From assembly GCA_003151235.1 (NCBI GenBank), contig PLWZ01000029.1, positions 1 to 40,328 of the forward strand: a stretch of DNA of 40,328 nucleotides, read 5' to 3'. This stretch comes from Acidimicrobiaceae bacterium (GTDB lineage: Bacteria; Actinomycetota; Acidimicrobiia; Acidimicrobiales; RAAP-2). The translations under genes were made by a program, and so were the position numbers. The notes under the pieces are model-generated. The model was not told the DNA's origin and searched no databases. It saw only the letters and a program-made list of their open reading frames with translations. This document shows positions 7,241 to 15,364 of the stretch, piece by piece (position 1 is the stretch's first letter; each line of letters starts with the position of its first letter).

Positions 7241-7765
7241 TCAGGATTCGACCCAGTGGGCGCTGTGCCGGGCCATCCGGGCGACCTCACGCTCGGCGTC
7301 GCGGGCCGCGAGCACCCGGCGCTTGTCGTAGAGGCGTCGGCCGCGGGCGAGCGCCAGCTCCACCTTGGCCTTGCCCTCCTTGAAGTACAGCTTCACCGGG
7401 ATGAGGGTCAGCGGCTGCTGTTGGGTCTTCCCGAGCAGCTCGTCGATCTGGCCGCGGTGCAAGAGCAGCTTGCGTCGTCGGTCGGGGTCGTGGCCACCGA
7501 AGCCGGTCGAGTACTGCCAGGGTGGAATGTGGACCCCGTACAACCACACCTCACCCTCGGACACCCGCGCGTAGGCGTCACTCAGCTGGGCCCGGCCGGT
7601 CCGGAGCGATTTCACCTCGCTGCCCTGGAGCACGATCCCGCACTCGAATATGTCGATCAGGTCATAGTCGTGCCGGGCGCGGCGGTTCGTCGCCACCACA
7701 CGGTCGAGGGTCGCGGTCTGTTTTGCTGCGAGGCGCTTGGCCACCGTTTTCTTGGCTCGCGCCAC
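7241..7765 (-). CDS. smpB: SsrA-binding protein SmpB
   Basis: 174 residues. Binds tmRNA and delivers it to stalled ribosomes. Diagnostic segments: VATNRRARHDYDLIDIFECGIVLQG, GSEVKSLRTGRAQLSDAY, the HRGQIDELLGKTQQQPLTLIPV stretch, and the basic, disordered-type C-terminal tail KRRVLAARDAEREV. The N-terminal KK-rich extension is normal for actinobacteria. Starts at GTG. A TAGCCT hexamer lies six bases before the GTG, so the mRNA is probably leaderless. ssrA, its RNA partner, is 4.4 kb downstream on the same strand with the ABC exporter pair between them. Confidence 0.98.
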   Translation of the reverse strand: MARAKKTVAKRLAAKQTATLDRVVATNRRARHDYDLIDIFECGIVLQGSEVKSLRTGRAQLSDAYARVSEGEVWLYGVHIPPWQYSTGFGGHDPDRRRKLLLHRGQIDELLGKTQQQPLTLIPVKLYFKEGKAKVELALARGRRLYDKRRVLAARDAEREVARMARHSAHWVES

Positions 7766-7771
7766 CCTTGG

Positions 7772-7777
7772 AGGCTA
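7772..7777 (-). promoter_or_regulatory. Candidate -10 box of smpB, leaderless spacing
   Basis: TAGCCT on the minus strand followed by six bases (CCAAGG) and then the GTG start. This places the expected transcription start on or beside the first base of the start codon. Confidence 0.45.
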
Positions 7778-7842
7778 TCGGTCGCCCGCCGACACTCAGG
7801 GTCCCCGACGGGGTCACGCACGATCATTACGCTCGTGTTGCA

Positions 7843-8265
7843 ATGCTGCGATTGTCGACCGATGTGCACATGGCGATGGTCGCGCATTGCCTGCGCGGAC
7901 TCCCAGAAGAGGCCTGTGGCCTGATCGCGGGCAGTCCCACCCTGGACCAGGTGGTCGCCTGGTACCCGGCCCAGAACGTGGCCCACTCGGCTCGTGTCTA
8001 TACGGTCGATCCGCTGGCCCACCTGCGGGCAGACCGGGATGCCGAGTCACGGGGCCACCAGATCCTCGGGGTCTTCCACTCGCACACCCATACCGACGCC
8101 TACCCATCGCCGACCGACATCAACCAAGCCCCCGACCCGGCCTGGCATTACGTCATCGTCTCGCTCCGGGACATCCAGCCGGCGGTTCGGAGCTATCGGA
8201 TCGTGGATGGTCAGGTCGAAGAGGAATCGGTCGTCATCCGGACCCACTGGGCCAAGGCCAGCTAG
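7843..8265 (+). CDS. mec: M67 (JAMM/MPN+) metallopeptidase, Mec-like
   Basis: 140 residues, starting at ATG. The JAMM zinc site is complete: Glu in LPEEACGLI, then HSHTHTDAYPSPTD, giving H-x-H-x10-D with the Ser before PTD. In M. tuberculosis the homologue Mec (Rv1334) cleaves cysteine from the sulphur carrier CysO after CysM has loaded it. cysO and cysM follow here at 10901 and 11185, supporting that role, although an alpha/beta hydrolase and a divergent acyl-CoA dehydrogenase now separate them. A TACGCT nine bases before the ATG may be the -10. The longer upstream frame overlaps smpB's start antisense and is not believable. Confidence 0.88.
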   Translation: MLRLSTDVHMAMVAHCLRGLPEEACGLIAGSPTLDQVVAWYPAQNVAHSARVYTVDPLAHLRADRDAESRGHQILGVFHSHTHTDAYPSPTDINQAPDPAWHYVIVSLRDIQPAVRSYRIVDGQVEEESVVIRTHWAKAS

Positions 8266-8343
8266 TCCAAACCGAAATCTGCGCGACCGGGGCCTCCCCG
8301 TGCAGAATGGATCCAAACTTGGGATCGAGACGGGGGATGGTCG

Positions 8344-9111
8344 ATGGCACCGCTGAGCTGGACGAACGAAACCACGGAGCTGGGCGTCACGGAACGGGCC
8401 TTCCAAATCTCGGTCGCGGGTGAGAACGTTCCCGGCATCGCCTGGAGCCCCGAGGGCAAGGACCATTGGCCGACGATCCTGATCGGGCACGGGGGGACCC
8501 AGCACAAGCGCACCCCCGGGGTGCTGTCGTTGGCACGACGCCTTGTCCGCCATCTCGGTTACGGCGCCGTGGCCATCGATGCCCCCGAACACGGCGACCG
8601 GCGCACCGAGCCCCAAGATGCAGTCGCGCCAAACGAGATGCGCCAGCGGATCGCCAACATGACGCCCGAACAGCTGAAGGCGATGGCCGACCGCAACGGA
8701 GGCGCCGTCGGCGAGTGGCGGGCCACCCTCGACGCGGTGGCTGCGACCCCCGGTTTCTCGTCCGGACCGTTCGGATACTGGGGCGTGTCCATGGGCACCG
8801 CCATCGGCCTGCCCTACGTGGCCTCGGACCCCCGTATCTCGGCGGCGGTGTTCGGCTTGGCCGGGGTGGGAAACCGACCAGGCTCCGATCGGCTGGCCGA
8901 ACTGGCCGCCACGATCAAGATCCCCGTGCTGTTCTTGTTCCAGTGGGACGACGAGCTCATGGAGCGTGAGCATGGGCTGGCCCTGTTCGACGCGATCGGG
9001 TCGGACGACAAGACAATGCACGTGAACCCGGGCGGCCACATCCAGATGCCGTTCCACGAGCGTGACTCGGTCGAGGCCTTCTTCGCCAGACACATCCGCA
9101 CGACCGACTAA
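8344..9111 (+). CDS. Alpha/beta hydrolase (dienelactone-hydrolase-like)
   Basis: 255 residues, soluble. The oxyanion region ILIGHGGTQHK (46-56), nucleophile elbow GVSMG with Ser149, a possible acid in QWDDELM, and catalytic His in GGHIQMP are in normal order for an alpha/beta hydrolase. The long insertion NMTPEQLKAMADRNGGAVGEW forms a small lid. The GGGGGATGG before the ATG is a fair ribosome binding site. It could be an esterase or acyl hydrolase; the substrate is not predictable. It sits between mec and the convergent acyl-CoA dehydrogenase and is not part of the usual mec-cysO-cysM set. Confidence 0.82.
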   Translation: MAPLSWTNETTELGVTERAFQISVAGENVPGIAWSPEGKDHWPTILIGHGGTQHKRTPGVLSLARRLVRHLGYGAVAIDAPEHGDRRTEPQDAVAPNEMRQRIANMTPEQLKAMADRNGGAVGEWRATLDAVAATPGFSSGPFGYWGVSMGTAIGLPYVASDPRISAAVFGLAGVGNRPGSDRLAELAATIKIPVLFLFQWDDELMEREHGLALFDAIGSDDKTMHVNPGGHIQMPFHERDSVEAFFARHIRTTD

Positions 9112-9283
9112 GCGCCCCTCGGTGCGGAGTCGAGGTCGCTCGCGGCCAGACGCCCACGGTCACCATGCCGACGCCCGCGGTCGGTCTCAGACGGTGTCGC
9201 GACCACGGAGAAGTTGACGGAACCTGTTTTCGATTCGCTGGGCGAAGCAGCGACGAGCAGGGTTGACACGATCACCGTGCCGC

Positions 9284-10531
9284 CTATCGCGGGGTGTCGA
9301 GCTCCAGGTTGAACCGGAAGGCCGGGTGGTGCTTGCGGATCTCACGACGTGCGATCGTCATCTTGTGAACTTCGTCCGGGCCATCGGCGATCCGGAGGGA
9401 CCGGATGTGGGCGTACATGTGGGCAAGTGGGAAGAACTGGGTGACGCCGGCGGCCCCGTGGGTCTGAATAGCCCGATCGATGACCCGCACCACGACATTG
9501 GGGATCGCGACCTTGATCCCGGCAATCTCCGTTGCCGCGGCCTTGTTGCCGACCGTGTCCATCATGTGAGCGGTGTGCAGCACATATTGGCGCGCCATGT
9601 CGATCTCGATCCGAGACTCGGCGATCCAGTCCTGTACAACCCCCTTGTGCGCGAGGCTGCTGCCGAACGCATGCCGTTCGAGTGCCCGAGTCACCATGAG
9701 CTCGAGCGCGCGCTCTGCAACGCCGATCGAACGCATGCAGTGATGGATGCGTCCTGGGCCGAGCCGAGCCTGGGCAATGCCGAACCCGTCCCCCTCATTA
9801 CCGAGAAGATTGTCGGCCGGCACCCGCACCTCTTGGTAGATGACCTCAGGATGGCCGCCCCGATCGCTGTAGCCAAAGACGCGGGGGTCCGCGCCGAGCG
9901 ACACGCCGGGGGTGTCCTTGGGTACGACGATCATCGACTGCTGACGATGCTGGGGCCCGTCCGGATCGGTCTTGCCCATGACAATGAGCACCTGGCACCG
10001 CTCCGAGCGCGCCCCTGAACTGAACCACTTGCGGCCGTTGAGCACGTAGCTGTCGCCATCGGGTCGAATGGTTAGGCCGATGTTGGTGGCGTCCGAGGAC
10101 GCCGTATCGGGTTCGGTCATGGAAAAGGCGCTGCGAATCTCTCCTTCTAACAGCGGTGTGAGCCAGCGCTCCTTGACTCGTTCAGAGCCATAGAGGTGCA
10201 GGATTTCCATGTTGCCGGTGTCGGGCGCCGAACAGTTGAGCGTCTCGGACGCAAACGAAACCCGACCGAGCAGCTCGGAGACGGGAGCGTAATCAAGGTT
10301 GGAGAGACGAGTGCCCGGATGATCGGGCTGCAGATGCGGAAGGAACAGATTCCACAGACCTTGCTGAAGCGCGGCGCTTTTGAGCTTGTCGAGGACCGGC
10401 GGGTAGCCGTCGGGACCCAGCTCCTCGAGCTGCGTGAGGTATGCCTCCTCGTTCGGGTAGATGTGATCATCCATAAAAGATTTGACCGTTTCCTGCATAG
10501 CCAAACCCTCGTCACTGAATTGGTACGGCAT
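9284..10531 (-). CDS. Acyl-CoA dehydrogenase (ACAD10/11-like)
   Basis: 415 residues. FAD-dependent alpha,beta-oxidation of acyl-CoA thioesters. Clear family segments: APDTGNMEILHLYGSERVKERWL, the FAD/substrate loop FSMTEPDTASSDATNI, YVLNGRKWFSSGA, GPGRIHHCMRSIGVAERALE, QTHGAAGVTQFFPL, and the C-terminal IADGPDEVHKMTIARREI typical of ACAD10/11-like enzymes. Starts at ATG with GAGGAC nearby. Encoded opposite to cysO and mec, so it is inserted into an otherwise conserved co-directional block. Its base composition looks somewhat less GC-rich than cysM-rph. Probably acts on a medium or long or branched acyl chain; specificity is not readable. Confidence 0.93.
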   Translation of the reverse strand: MPYQFSDEGLAMQETVKSFMDDHIYPNEEAYLTQLEELGPDGYPPVLDKLKSAALQQGLWNLFLPHLQPDHPGTRLSNLDYAPVSELLGRVSFASETLNCSAPDTGNMEILHLYGSERVKERWLTPLLEGEIRSAFSMTEPDTASSDATNIGLTIRPDGDSYVLNGRKWFSSGARSERCQVLIVMGKTDPDGPQHRQQSMIVVPKDTPGVSLGADPRVFGYSDRGGHPEVIYQEVRVPADNLLGNEGDGFGIAQARLGPGRIHHCMRSIGVAERALELMVTRALERHAFGSSLAHKGVVQDWIAESRIEIDMARQYVLHTAHMMDTVGNKAAATEIAGIKVAIPNVVVRVIDRAIQTHGAAGVTQFFPLAHMYAHIRSLRIADGPDEVHKMTIARREIRKHHPAFRFNLELDTPR

Positions 10532-10900
10532 GGCGTCCTCGCTCTCTGGACTTTCGCTTTTCGAAGCTGGCCGACGGCAGCCCTCTCGGACCGAGTCCGT
10601 AGCGGCCTGAGGCGATTATCCGGCTCTATGACCGTGTCTCGGACCATCGTAAGCACCACGGTCGCCCGACGTTCGACCGACCTGGCTGCAAGCCATGGCG
10701 TCGTTCATGTGGAGATTCGATGTGTGGAGACATCCGATCCTTGGTTCGTCCCACAGAGAATTCCACCCGGTGGCCCTGCTCCATCTCATGGCCACGTCGC
10801 CAAACTGCCCCGGGACGGCCGGCCCACCGGTAGAATCCCAACCAGATAGGTCAACATTCGCGCGGACGAGCCCCAGGTGGCCGTTCGAAAGGGAGGTGCC
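10532..10900. other. 369-base divergent intergenic region
   Basis: Lies between the acyl-CoA dehydrogenase start (minus) and the cysO start (plus). I see no coding frame of note. It contains the cysO promoter candidate and a weak inverted repeat, GATGT (10719-10723) and ACATC (10730-10734), separated by six bases. I found no Cys-codon leader ORF or recognisable riboswitch before cysO. Confidence 0.5.
10831..10836 (+). promoter_or_regulatory. Candidate -10 box of cysO operon
   Basis: TAGAAT in the context CACCGGTAGAATCCC, 64 bases before the cysO GTG. It shares ten bases (CCGGTAGAAT) with the ssrA promoter candidate. No clear -35. Confidence 0.4.
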
Positions 10901-11176
10901 GTGCCAGTCGAGGTTCGCTTGCCGACCGTCCTGCGCTCCCAGGCCGGGGGTCGCTCGTCGGTGTCGATGGACGGATCCACTGTCGGCGAGGTGATCCAGT
11001 CGCTCGTCTCGGCTCACCCGGGCATGACCGAGCAGGTCCTGAACGCCGACGGGTCGCTGCACAAGTTCGTGAACATCTACGTGAACGACGACGACGTCCG
11101 CTACCTGTCCGCGCTCGACACCCCGGTGAAGGACGGCGACGAGGTCTCGATCTTGCCCGCGGTCGCGGGCGGCTGA
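10901..11176 (+). CDS. cysO: CysO-type sulphur carrier (ThiS/MoaD fold)
   Basis: 91 residues, beta-grasp fold. It runs from PVEVRLPTVLR through VGEVIQSLVSAHPGM, FVNIYVNDDDVRYL, DEVSILPAVAGG. The C-terminal Gly-Gly is the site that becomes a thiocarboxylate in this family. In M. tuberculosis CysO-COSH gives its sulphur to O-phosphoserine on CysM, and Mec releases cysteine. cysM starts eight bases downstream. The GTG at 10901 is chosen because GGGAGG lies four bases before it; an in-frame start 24 bases upstream would put that site inside the gene. Confidence 0.93.
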   Translation: MPVEVRLPTVLRSQAGGRSSVSMDGSTVGEVIQSLVSAHPGMTEQVLNADGSLHKFVNIYVNDDDVRYLSALDTPVKDGDEVSILPAVAGG

Positions 11177-11184
11177 GCGGCCCC

Positions 11185-12153
11185 ATGAACGTCGCGAAGA
11201 GCGTTCTCGACCTCATCGGCAACACGCCGATGGTCGAGGTCAGCCAGCTGAGCCCGAACCCCGACGTCCGGTTCGTGGTGAAGCTCGAGGGCCGGAACCC
11301 CGGCGGCTCGGTGAAGGACCGGGCCGCGCTCGCGATGGTCGAGCAGGCCGAGGCGGATGGGATCTTGAAGCCCGGCCAGCCCGATCAGATCCTCCTGGAG
11401 CCGTCGTCGGGGAACACCGGCATCGGGCTCGCGCTGGTGTGTCGGATGAAGGGCTACCACCTAAAGGTCGTGCTCCCGAACAGCGTGTCGATCGAGCGCC
11501 GCCAGCTGCTCGAGATCTGGGGAGCCGACATCATCGAGTCGCCCGGCGAGCAGGGCTCCAACGGCGCCGTCAAGATGGCGCTGCGCCTGGCCGAGGAGCA
11601 CCCCGAGTGGCACATGCTCTATCAATACGGCAACGAGGCGAACCCAGCCGGCCACTACCGCTCGACCGGTCCCGAGATCTGGCGGGACTGCCCCGAGATC
11701 ACCCACCTGGTCTCGGGTCTCGGCACCTCGGGCACCCTCCTCGGTGTGGGCCGCTACCTGAAGGACCAGAACCCGGCCATTGAGGTCTGGGCGGTCGAGC
11801 CGCCGGCGGGGGAGAACGTGGACGGCCTGCGGAACTTCGACGAGGGGTATGTTCCTCCGATCTTCGAGGAGCTGGGCGGTGCCGCCCTCCTCAACCGCAA
11901 GACCGTGGTGCGCGCCCGCGAGTCGCTTGAGGCCACCCGGCGGCTGCTCGACGAGGCCGGGCTGTTCGTCGGGATCTCGACCGGCGCTGCGTTGGCCGGT
12001 GCGATCCGGTGCGCCAACCAGATCCCGGCCGGCCAAAGCGCGGTCGTCGTGATCATCTCGGCCGACGACGGTTGGAAGTACCTGTCGACCGGCGCGTGGA
12101 CCGGCGATCTCGACGTCGTGACCAAGCGCGCCGAGAAGATCATCTACTTCTAA
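11185..12153 (+). CDS. cysM: Cysteine synthase CysM (O-phosphoserine sulphhydrylase type)
   Basis: 322 residues, PLP enzyme of fold type II. Lys44 in NPGGSVKDR forms the Schiff base; PSSGNTGIG (73-81) binds substrate; GLGTSGTL (178-185) holds the PLP phosphate. Arg216 in VDGLRNFDEGYVP matches the M. tuberculosis CysM arginine that selects O-phosphoserine over O-acetylserine. The C-terminus ends ...EKIIYF, close to the family end that covers the active site. With cysO immediately before and a mec homologue nearby, CysO thiocarboxylate is the likely sulphur donor. Four bases separate it from the MBL gene, so all three are probably co-transcribed. Confidence 0.95.
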   Translation: MNVAKSVLDLIGNTPMVEVSQLSPNPDVRFVVKLEGRNPGGSVKDRAALAMVEQAEADGILKPGQPDQILLEPSSGNTGIGLALVCRMKGYHLKVVLPNSVSIERRQLLEIWGADIIESPGEQGSNGAVKMALRLAEEHPEWHMLYQYGNEANPAGHYRSTGPEIWRDCPEITHLVSGLGTSGTLLGVGRYLKDQNPAIEVWAVEPPAGENVDGLRNFDEGYVPPIFEELGGAALLNRKTVVRARESLEATRRLLDEAGLFVGISTGAALAGAIRCANQIPAGQSAVVVIISADDGWKYLSTGAWTGDLDVVTKRAEKIIYF

Positions 12154-12157
12154 CCAC

Positions 12158-12898
12158 GTGCCCAGCGGAACTCTGACCGTCCTCGGTTGCGACGGGAGCT
12201 ATCCGGGGCCCGGTGGTGCCGCGAGCGGGTATCTCGTGAAGACTGCCGCCGCGACAATTTGGCTCGACGCCGGCCCGGGAACGTTCGCCCGGCTCCAGGA
12301 GGTCTGTTTTCCCGGGACGATCGACGCGATCGTGCTCTCGCACGAGCACCCGGACCATTGGATGGATCTCGAGTCCTTCGCCGCGTGGGCCCGGTTCCAG
12401 CCGGCCGCGGAACCGACCCTCGTTCTCGCGCCACCAGGGGTCCGGGAGCGCTCCCAGGCCGCCGGCGACCGTTCGCTCGATTGGCGGGAGGTCGAGCCCT
12501 CCTTCCGGATCTCGGTGCACGACATGCTGTGCAGCTTCGTGGCCACCGACCACGGTCCGCCCACCCTCGCGGTGCGGATCGAGAAGTCCGACGCCGCCGA
12601 AGGGGACAAGCCGTTCGCGTACTCGGCCGACACCGGGAGCGACTGGTCGGTGGAGGAGCTCGGGGACGACATCGGGCTCTTCTTGTGCGAGGCCACCTAC
12701 ACGAAGGAACGCGAGGGGGAGCTCCATCACCTGAGCGGCCGCCAGGCCGGGATCATGGCCGGCGGGGCTGGGGTCGGGGACCTCGTCGTCACCCATCGTT
12801 GGCCTACCGTTGACCCCGACGCGCTGGCGGTCGAGGCCGCGGAGGCCTTCGGACGAGCCGTCTACCAGGCCGCCCCCGGGATGACGCTCGAGTGGTGA
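12158..12898 (+). CDS. Metallo-beta-lactamase fold hydrolase (Rv1339-like)
   Basis: 246 residues, GTG start. Metal-binding residues: HEHPDH (62-67) as HxHxDH, His in ATDHGPP (about 132), Asp in YSADTGSDW, and His in VVTHRWPT. The N-terminal TVLGCDGSYPGPGGAASGY is typical of the actinobacterial Rv1339 group, where a role as an atypical class II cAMP phosphodiesterase has been reported; RNase Z-like enzymes share the fold. In M. tuberculosis the gene also precedes rphA and rdgB, as here. Four bases follow cysM; 44 bases precede rph. Confidence 0.88.
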   Translation: MPSGTLTVLGCDGSYPGPGGAASGYLVKTAAATIWLDAGPGTFARLQEVCFPGTIDAIVLSHEHPDHWMDLESFAAWARFQPAAEPTLVLAPPGVRERSQAAGDRSLDWREVEPSFRISVHDMLCSFVATDHGPPTLAVRIEKSDAAEGDKPFAYSADTGSDWSVEELGDDIGLFLCEATYTKEREGELHHLSGRQAGIMAGGAGVGDLVVTHRWPTVDPDALAVEAAEAFGRAVYQAAPGMTLEW

Positions 12899-12942
12899 CC
12901 AGGTCTGATCGGTCGAGCCGCCCGATGAAAGAAGGTTGACTC

Positions 12943-13701
12943 GTGGCAAAGCAAACGGATCCTCGGGCCCTGCGAGACGACGGGCGCGAGTTGAACCAGC
13001 TGCGCCCGGTCTCCTTCGTGCGCGACTACACCGAGTTCGCTCCCGGCTCGGTGCTCGTCACCATGGGCCGCACCAAGGTGCTCTGCACGGCGTCTCTCGA
13101 AGAGCGGGTCCCACCCTGGATGCGCGGGACGGGGCGCGGTTGGGTCACCGCCGAGTACTCGATGCTGCCGGGCTCGACCCCCGAGCGCGTCGATCGGGAG
13201 GCCGCCCGGGGCCGCCAATCGGGTCGGACCCAGGAGATCCAGCGCCTGATCGCCCGGTCGCTTCGGTCGGTGTGCGACCTGGTGGCGATGGGGGAGAACC
13301 AGATCACGGTCGACTGTGACGTTCTCCAGGCCGACGGCGGCACCCGCACCGCGTCGATCTGTGGCGCCTACGTCGCGCTCCATGACGCGTTCTCCCGCCT
13401 GAAGCAGGCCCGGGTGCTCTCGGAGCACCCGCTCGGCGAGGAGGTCGCCGCGGTGTCGGTCGGCGTGATCGACGCGGTGCCCATGCTCGACCTCCCCTAC
13501 GCGGAGGACTCGAGGGCCGACGTCGACATGAACGTGGTCATGACGGGTTCGGGACGCTTCGTGGAGGTGCAGGGCACGGCGGAGAAGGTCGCGTTCAGCC
13601 GGGCCGAGCTCGACGAGCTGCTGGCCCTGGCCGAGCACGGCATCGGCCAGCTGGTCGAGGCCCAGCGGGCCGTCTTGGCCGAGCCGCCCGCCCCGAGGTG
13701 A
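12943..13701 (+). CDS. rph: Ribonuclease PH
   Basis: 252 residues. A phosphorolytic 3'-5' exoribonuclease that trims tRNA 3' ends. Family segments in order: [117 protein letters not shown] and [20 protein letters not shown]. The ADGGTRTAS and [13 protein letters not shown] motifs are diagnostic. GTG start with AAGGTTG upstream. Its TGA overlaps the rdgB GTG by four bases, so the two are translationally coupled. Confidence 0.97.
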   Translation: MAKQTDPRALRDDGRELNQLRPVSFVRDYTEFAPGSVLVTMGRTKVLCTASLEERVPPWMRGTGRGWVTAEYSMLPGSTPERVDREAARGRQSGRTQEIQRLIARSLRSVCDLVAMGENQITVDCDVLQADGGTRTASICGAYVALHDAFSRLKQARVLSEHPLGEEVAAVSVGVIDAVPMLDLPYAEDSRADVDMNVVMTGSGRFVEVQGTAEKVAFSRAELDELLALAEHGIGQLVEAQRAVLAEPPAPR

Positions 13702-14309
13702 CCGCCCGACCGCCCGGGCTCCGGTTGGTCCTCGCTACCGCGAACCCGGACAAGGCGGCCGAGATCATCTCCATCCTCGGCGCAGAGGGAGTCGCACTGT
13801 CGCCGCGTCCGGCCGCCGTGCCCGACGTAGAGGAGACGGGGGACACCCTGGTCGACAACGCGCGGCTGAAGGCGCGTGCGATCTCGGCGGCCGTCGGAGA
13901 GCCCGCGGTGTCCGACGACACCGGCCTCGAGGTCGACGCCCTCGGCGGGGCGCCGGGGATCTACACGGCCCGATACGCGGGCGAGGACGCGACGTATGCC
14001 GACAATGTGGCCAAGCTGCTCACCGAGCTGGAGGGGACCCCGGCGCCCGATCGTGGGGCCCGCTTCGTCGCGGTTGCGTTCGTGTCGTTCCCCGACGGGA
14101 CCGAGATCTGGGCCGAGGGGGTCGTCGAGGGCACCATCGCGTCTGAATCGAGGGGCACCGACGGCTTCGGCTATGACCCCGTGTTCGTCCCGAACGAGGG
14201 GGACGGAAGGACGTTCGCCGAGATGGGGTCGGCGGAGAAACATGTGTTCTCCCATCGCGGCCGGGCGTTCCGGGGATTGGCGACGATGATCGGCGACCGC
14301 GCCGACTGA
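13698..14309 (+). CDS. rdgB: Non-canonical purine NTP pyrophosphatase (RdgB/HAM1)
   Basis: 203 residues. Hydrolyses dITP, ITP and XTP to monophosphates, cleaning the nucleotide pool. Motifs: [14 protein letters not shown] (N-terminal NxxK), [73 protein letters not shown] start within the rph stop region (GTGA overlap). Last gene of the mec-to-rdgB block. It is followed by 443 bases of structured leader, so the next operon probably has its own control. Confidence 0.96.
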   Translation: MTARPPGLRLVLATANPDKAAEIISILGAEGVALSPRPAAVPDVEETGDTLVDNARLKARAISAAVGEPAVSDDTGLEVDALGGAPGIYTARYAGEDATYADNVAKLLTELEGTPAPDRGARFVAVAFVSFPDGTEIWAEGVVEGTIASESRGTDGFGYDPVFVPNEGDGRTFAEMGSAEKHVFSHRGRAFRGLATMIGDRAD

Positions 14310-14433
14310 GGGCCGCTGGTCAGAGGCCTGTCCGGCCATGGCGAAATCGGCCCTTCCCATGTGGCTCCTTCGGGTGGACAATGGGAAACAACGCCGGGTC
14401 CGCTGGGCTCGACTCGTGAGAAGGGAGCTTGCG

Positions 14434-14493
14434 ATGCATACGAGCTCGAACGAGGAGCGTCTTCCACCGGGGAGGCTCCGCCCCGTCGGCTGA
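14434..14493 (+). CDS. Candidate leader peptide with RLR motif
   Basis: A 19-residue ORF, MHTSSNEERLPPGRLRPVG, too short for routine calling. AAGGGAG (14421-14427) sits six bases before the ATG, a better ribosome binding site than most genes here have. It contains Pro-Pro (11-12) and Arg-Leu-Arg (14-16); the same RLR occurs in the ErmD leader peptide, where macrolide-bound ribosomes stall at such +x+ sequences. The RLR codons (14473-14481) end at the first base of the 14481-14503 hairpin, and the TGA lies in its loop. Drug-responsive control is inference; Arg and Pro codons are also common by chance in GC-rich DNA. Confidence 0.45.
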   Translation: MHTSSNEERLPPGRLRPVG

Positions 14494-14667
14494 GTCGACG
14501 GGGCTTCCGAACCGACCGGCGGTCGAACCTGCCGTCTGTACTTCGGCCGCGAGCGAGAGATCGCACGACCCGTGCGGTCACCGAGCAACCCGGTCCCGAC
14601 ACCATGCGACGAGGGACCGACCGTCCGGTCGGCTGACAATTGCACAGCGCCTTCGTGCGCAAGGCGG

Positions 14668-14691
14668 GGAGCCGGCCGCTGGGCCGGCTCC
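14668..14691 (+). terminator. Strong hairpin in methyltransferase leader
   Basis: GGAGCCGGCC (14668-14677) pairs exactly with GGCCGGCTCC (14682-14691) around GCTG; with one bulge the stem extends by four pairs. It stands 62 bases before the methyltransferase ATG. A terminator or attenuator stem is plausible, though no U tract follows. Confidence 0.45.
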
Positions 14692-14752
14692 GCCGCGTTC
14701 GTCCCGGGTTGCCCAACTATCGTCCTGCGTCTTCGCCGAAGGAGAGAACGCC

Positions 14753-15322
14753 ATGAACCAACAGCACCTCGAGCTGTGCTCGAGCGCCGAGTGGGCCGAG
14801 ACCGTCAGTCGGTTCATCATCCCGTGGGTGCTCGACGACCTGGAGCTGGGCGACAACGTCCTCGAGGTCGGCCCGGGACCCGGGCGGACGACCGAGGTGC
14901 TGGTCGCCATGGTCCCGCGCCTGACCGCAGTGGACCTCGACGAGGGCCTCGCCGCGTCCCTGGCCCAACGGCTCGCCGGCCCGACCTTCGAGGCCATCAA
15001 CGCGGACGCCACCGCACTGCCCCAAGAGGACGAGACCTTCTCGGCGGTGCTCTCCTTCACCATGCTGCACCACCTGCCGACCGCCGAGGCCCAGGACGCG
15101 GTGTTCTCCGAGGCGGCTCGTGTCCTTCGGCGGGGCGGGGTTTTCGCCGGCACCGACAGCCTGGACCGGCCCGAGTTCCGCGAACTGCACGTCGACGACA
15201 TCTGCGTGCCCATCGACCCGTCGACGCTCGGAGACCGCCTGAACCGTGCCGGCTTCGAGGGGGTCCAGGTCGAGACCAACGACTTCGGCTTGCGCTTCCG
15301 CGCCTGGCGGCCCAAGAATTGA
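14753..15322 (+). CDS. Class I SAM-dependent methyltransferase
   Basis: 189 residues, Rossmann-type. Motif I is VLEVGPGPGRTTEVL (about 39-53), acidic residue AVDLDEG ends strand 2, motif II NADATALPQEDETF, then FTMLHHLP and RVLRRGGVFAGTDS. The fit is to the Methyltransf_11 type acting on small molecules or unknown targets. The motif I wording resembles KsgA/Erm enzymes, but the Erm/KsgA catalytic NLPY-type motif is absent; FTMLHHLP stands in that place. AAGGAGAG lies seven bases before the ATG. A long in-frame upstream extension is low-complexity and disregarded. First gene of a likely operon with the flavin enzyme and hydrolase. Confidence 0.88.
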   Translation: MNQQHLELCSSAEWAETVSRFIIPWVLDDLELGDNVLEVGPGPGRTTEVLVAMVPRLTAVDLDEGLAASLAQRLAGPTFEAINADATALPQEDETFSAVLSFTMLHHLPTAEAQDAVFSEAARVLRRGGVFAGTDSLDRPEFRELHVDDICVPIDPSTLGDRLNRAGFEGVQVETNDFGLRFRAWRPKN

Positions 15323-15364
15323 CCCGTCCCGGTGTCGAATGGCGCGGCGGCGAAGGAGCGTGAG

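Larger units (their letters stand above)
14310..14752 (+). promoter_or_regulatory. Structured leader with candidate attenuator before the methyltransferase operon
   Basis: 443 bases without a conventional gene. It holds a 19-codon ORF (14434-14493) and several hairpins. GGGG (14469-14472) can pair with CCCC (14481-14484), but CCCCGTCG (14481-14488) can instead pair with CGACGGGG (14496-14503), so these two exclude each other. Further stems are CGACC/GGTCG (14513-14525), CCGACC/GGTCGG (14617-14632), CGCCTT/AAGGCG (14648-14666) and the strong 14668-14691 hairpin. This resembles a ribosome-mediated attenuator. No sequence I know as a SAM, cobalamin or other riboswitch is evident. Confidence 0.45.

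Noticed and set aside
10626-10900. Small ORFs in the cysO-acyl-CoA dehydrogenase gap, considered as a cysteine leader peptide
   Set aside because: No run of Cys codons and no ribosome binding site.
14429-14752. In-frame N-terminal extension of the methyltransferase
   Set aside because: Arg/Ser/Pro-rich without family similarity; a good ribosome binding site lies directly before the ATG at 14753.
14310-14752. Riboswitch (SAM, cobalamin, c-di-AMP) or rnpB/6S RNA in the long leader
   Set aside because: None of the conserved cores I know for these RNAs could be found; the leader-ORF explanation fits better.
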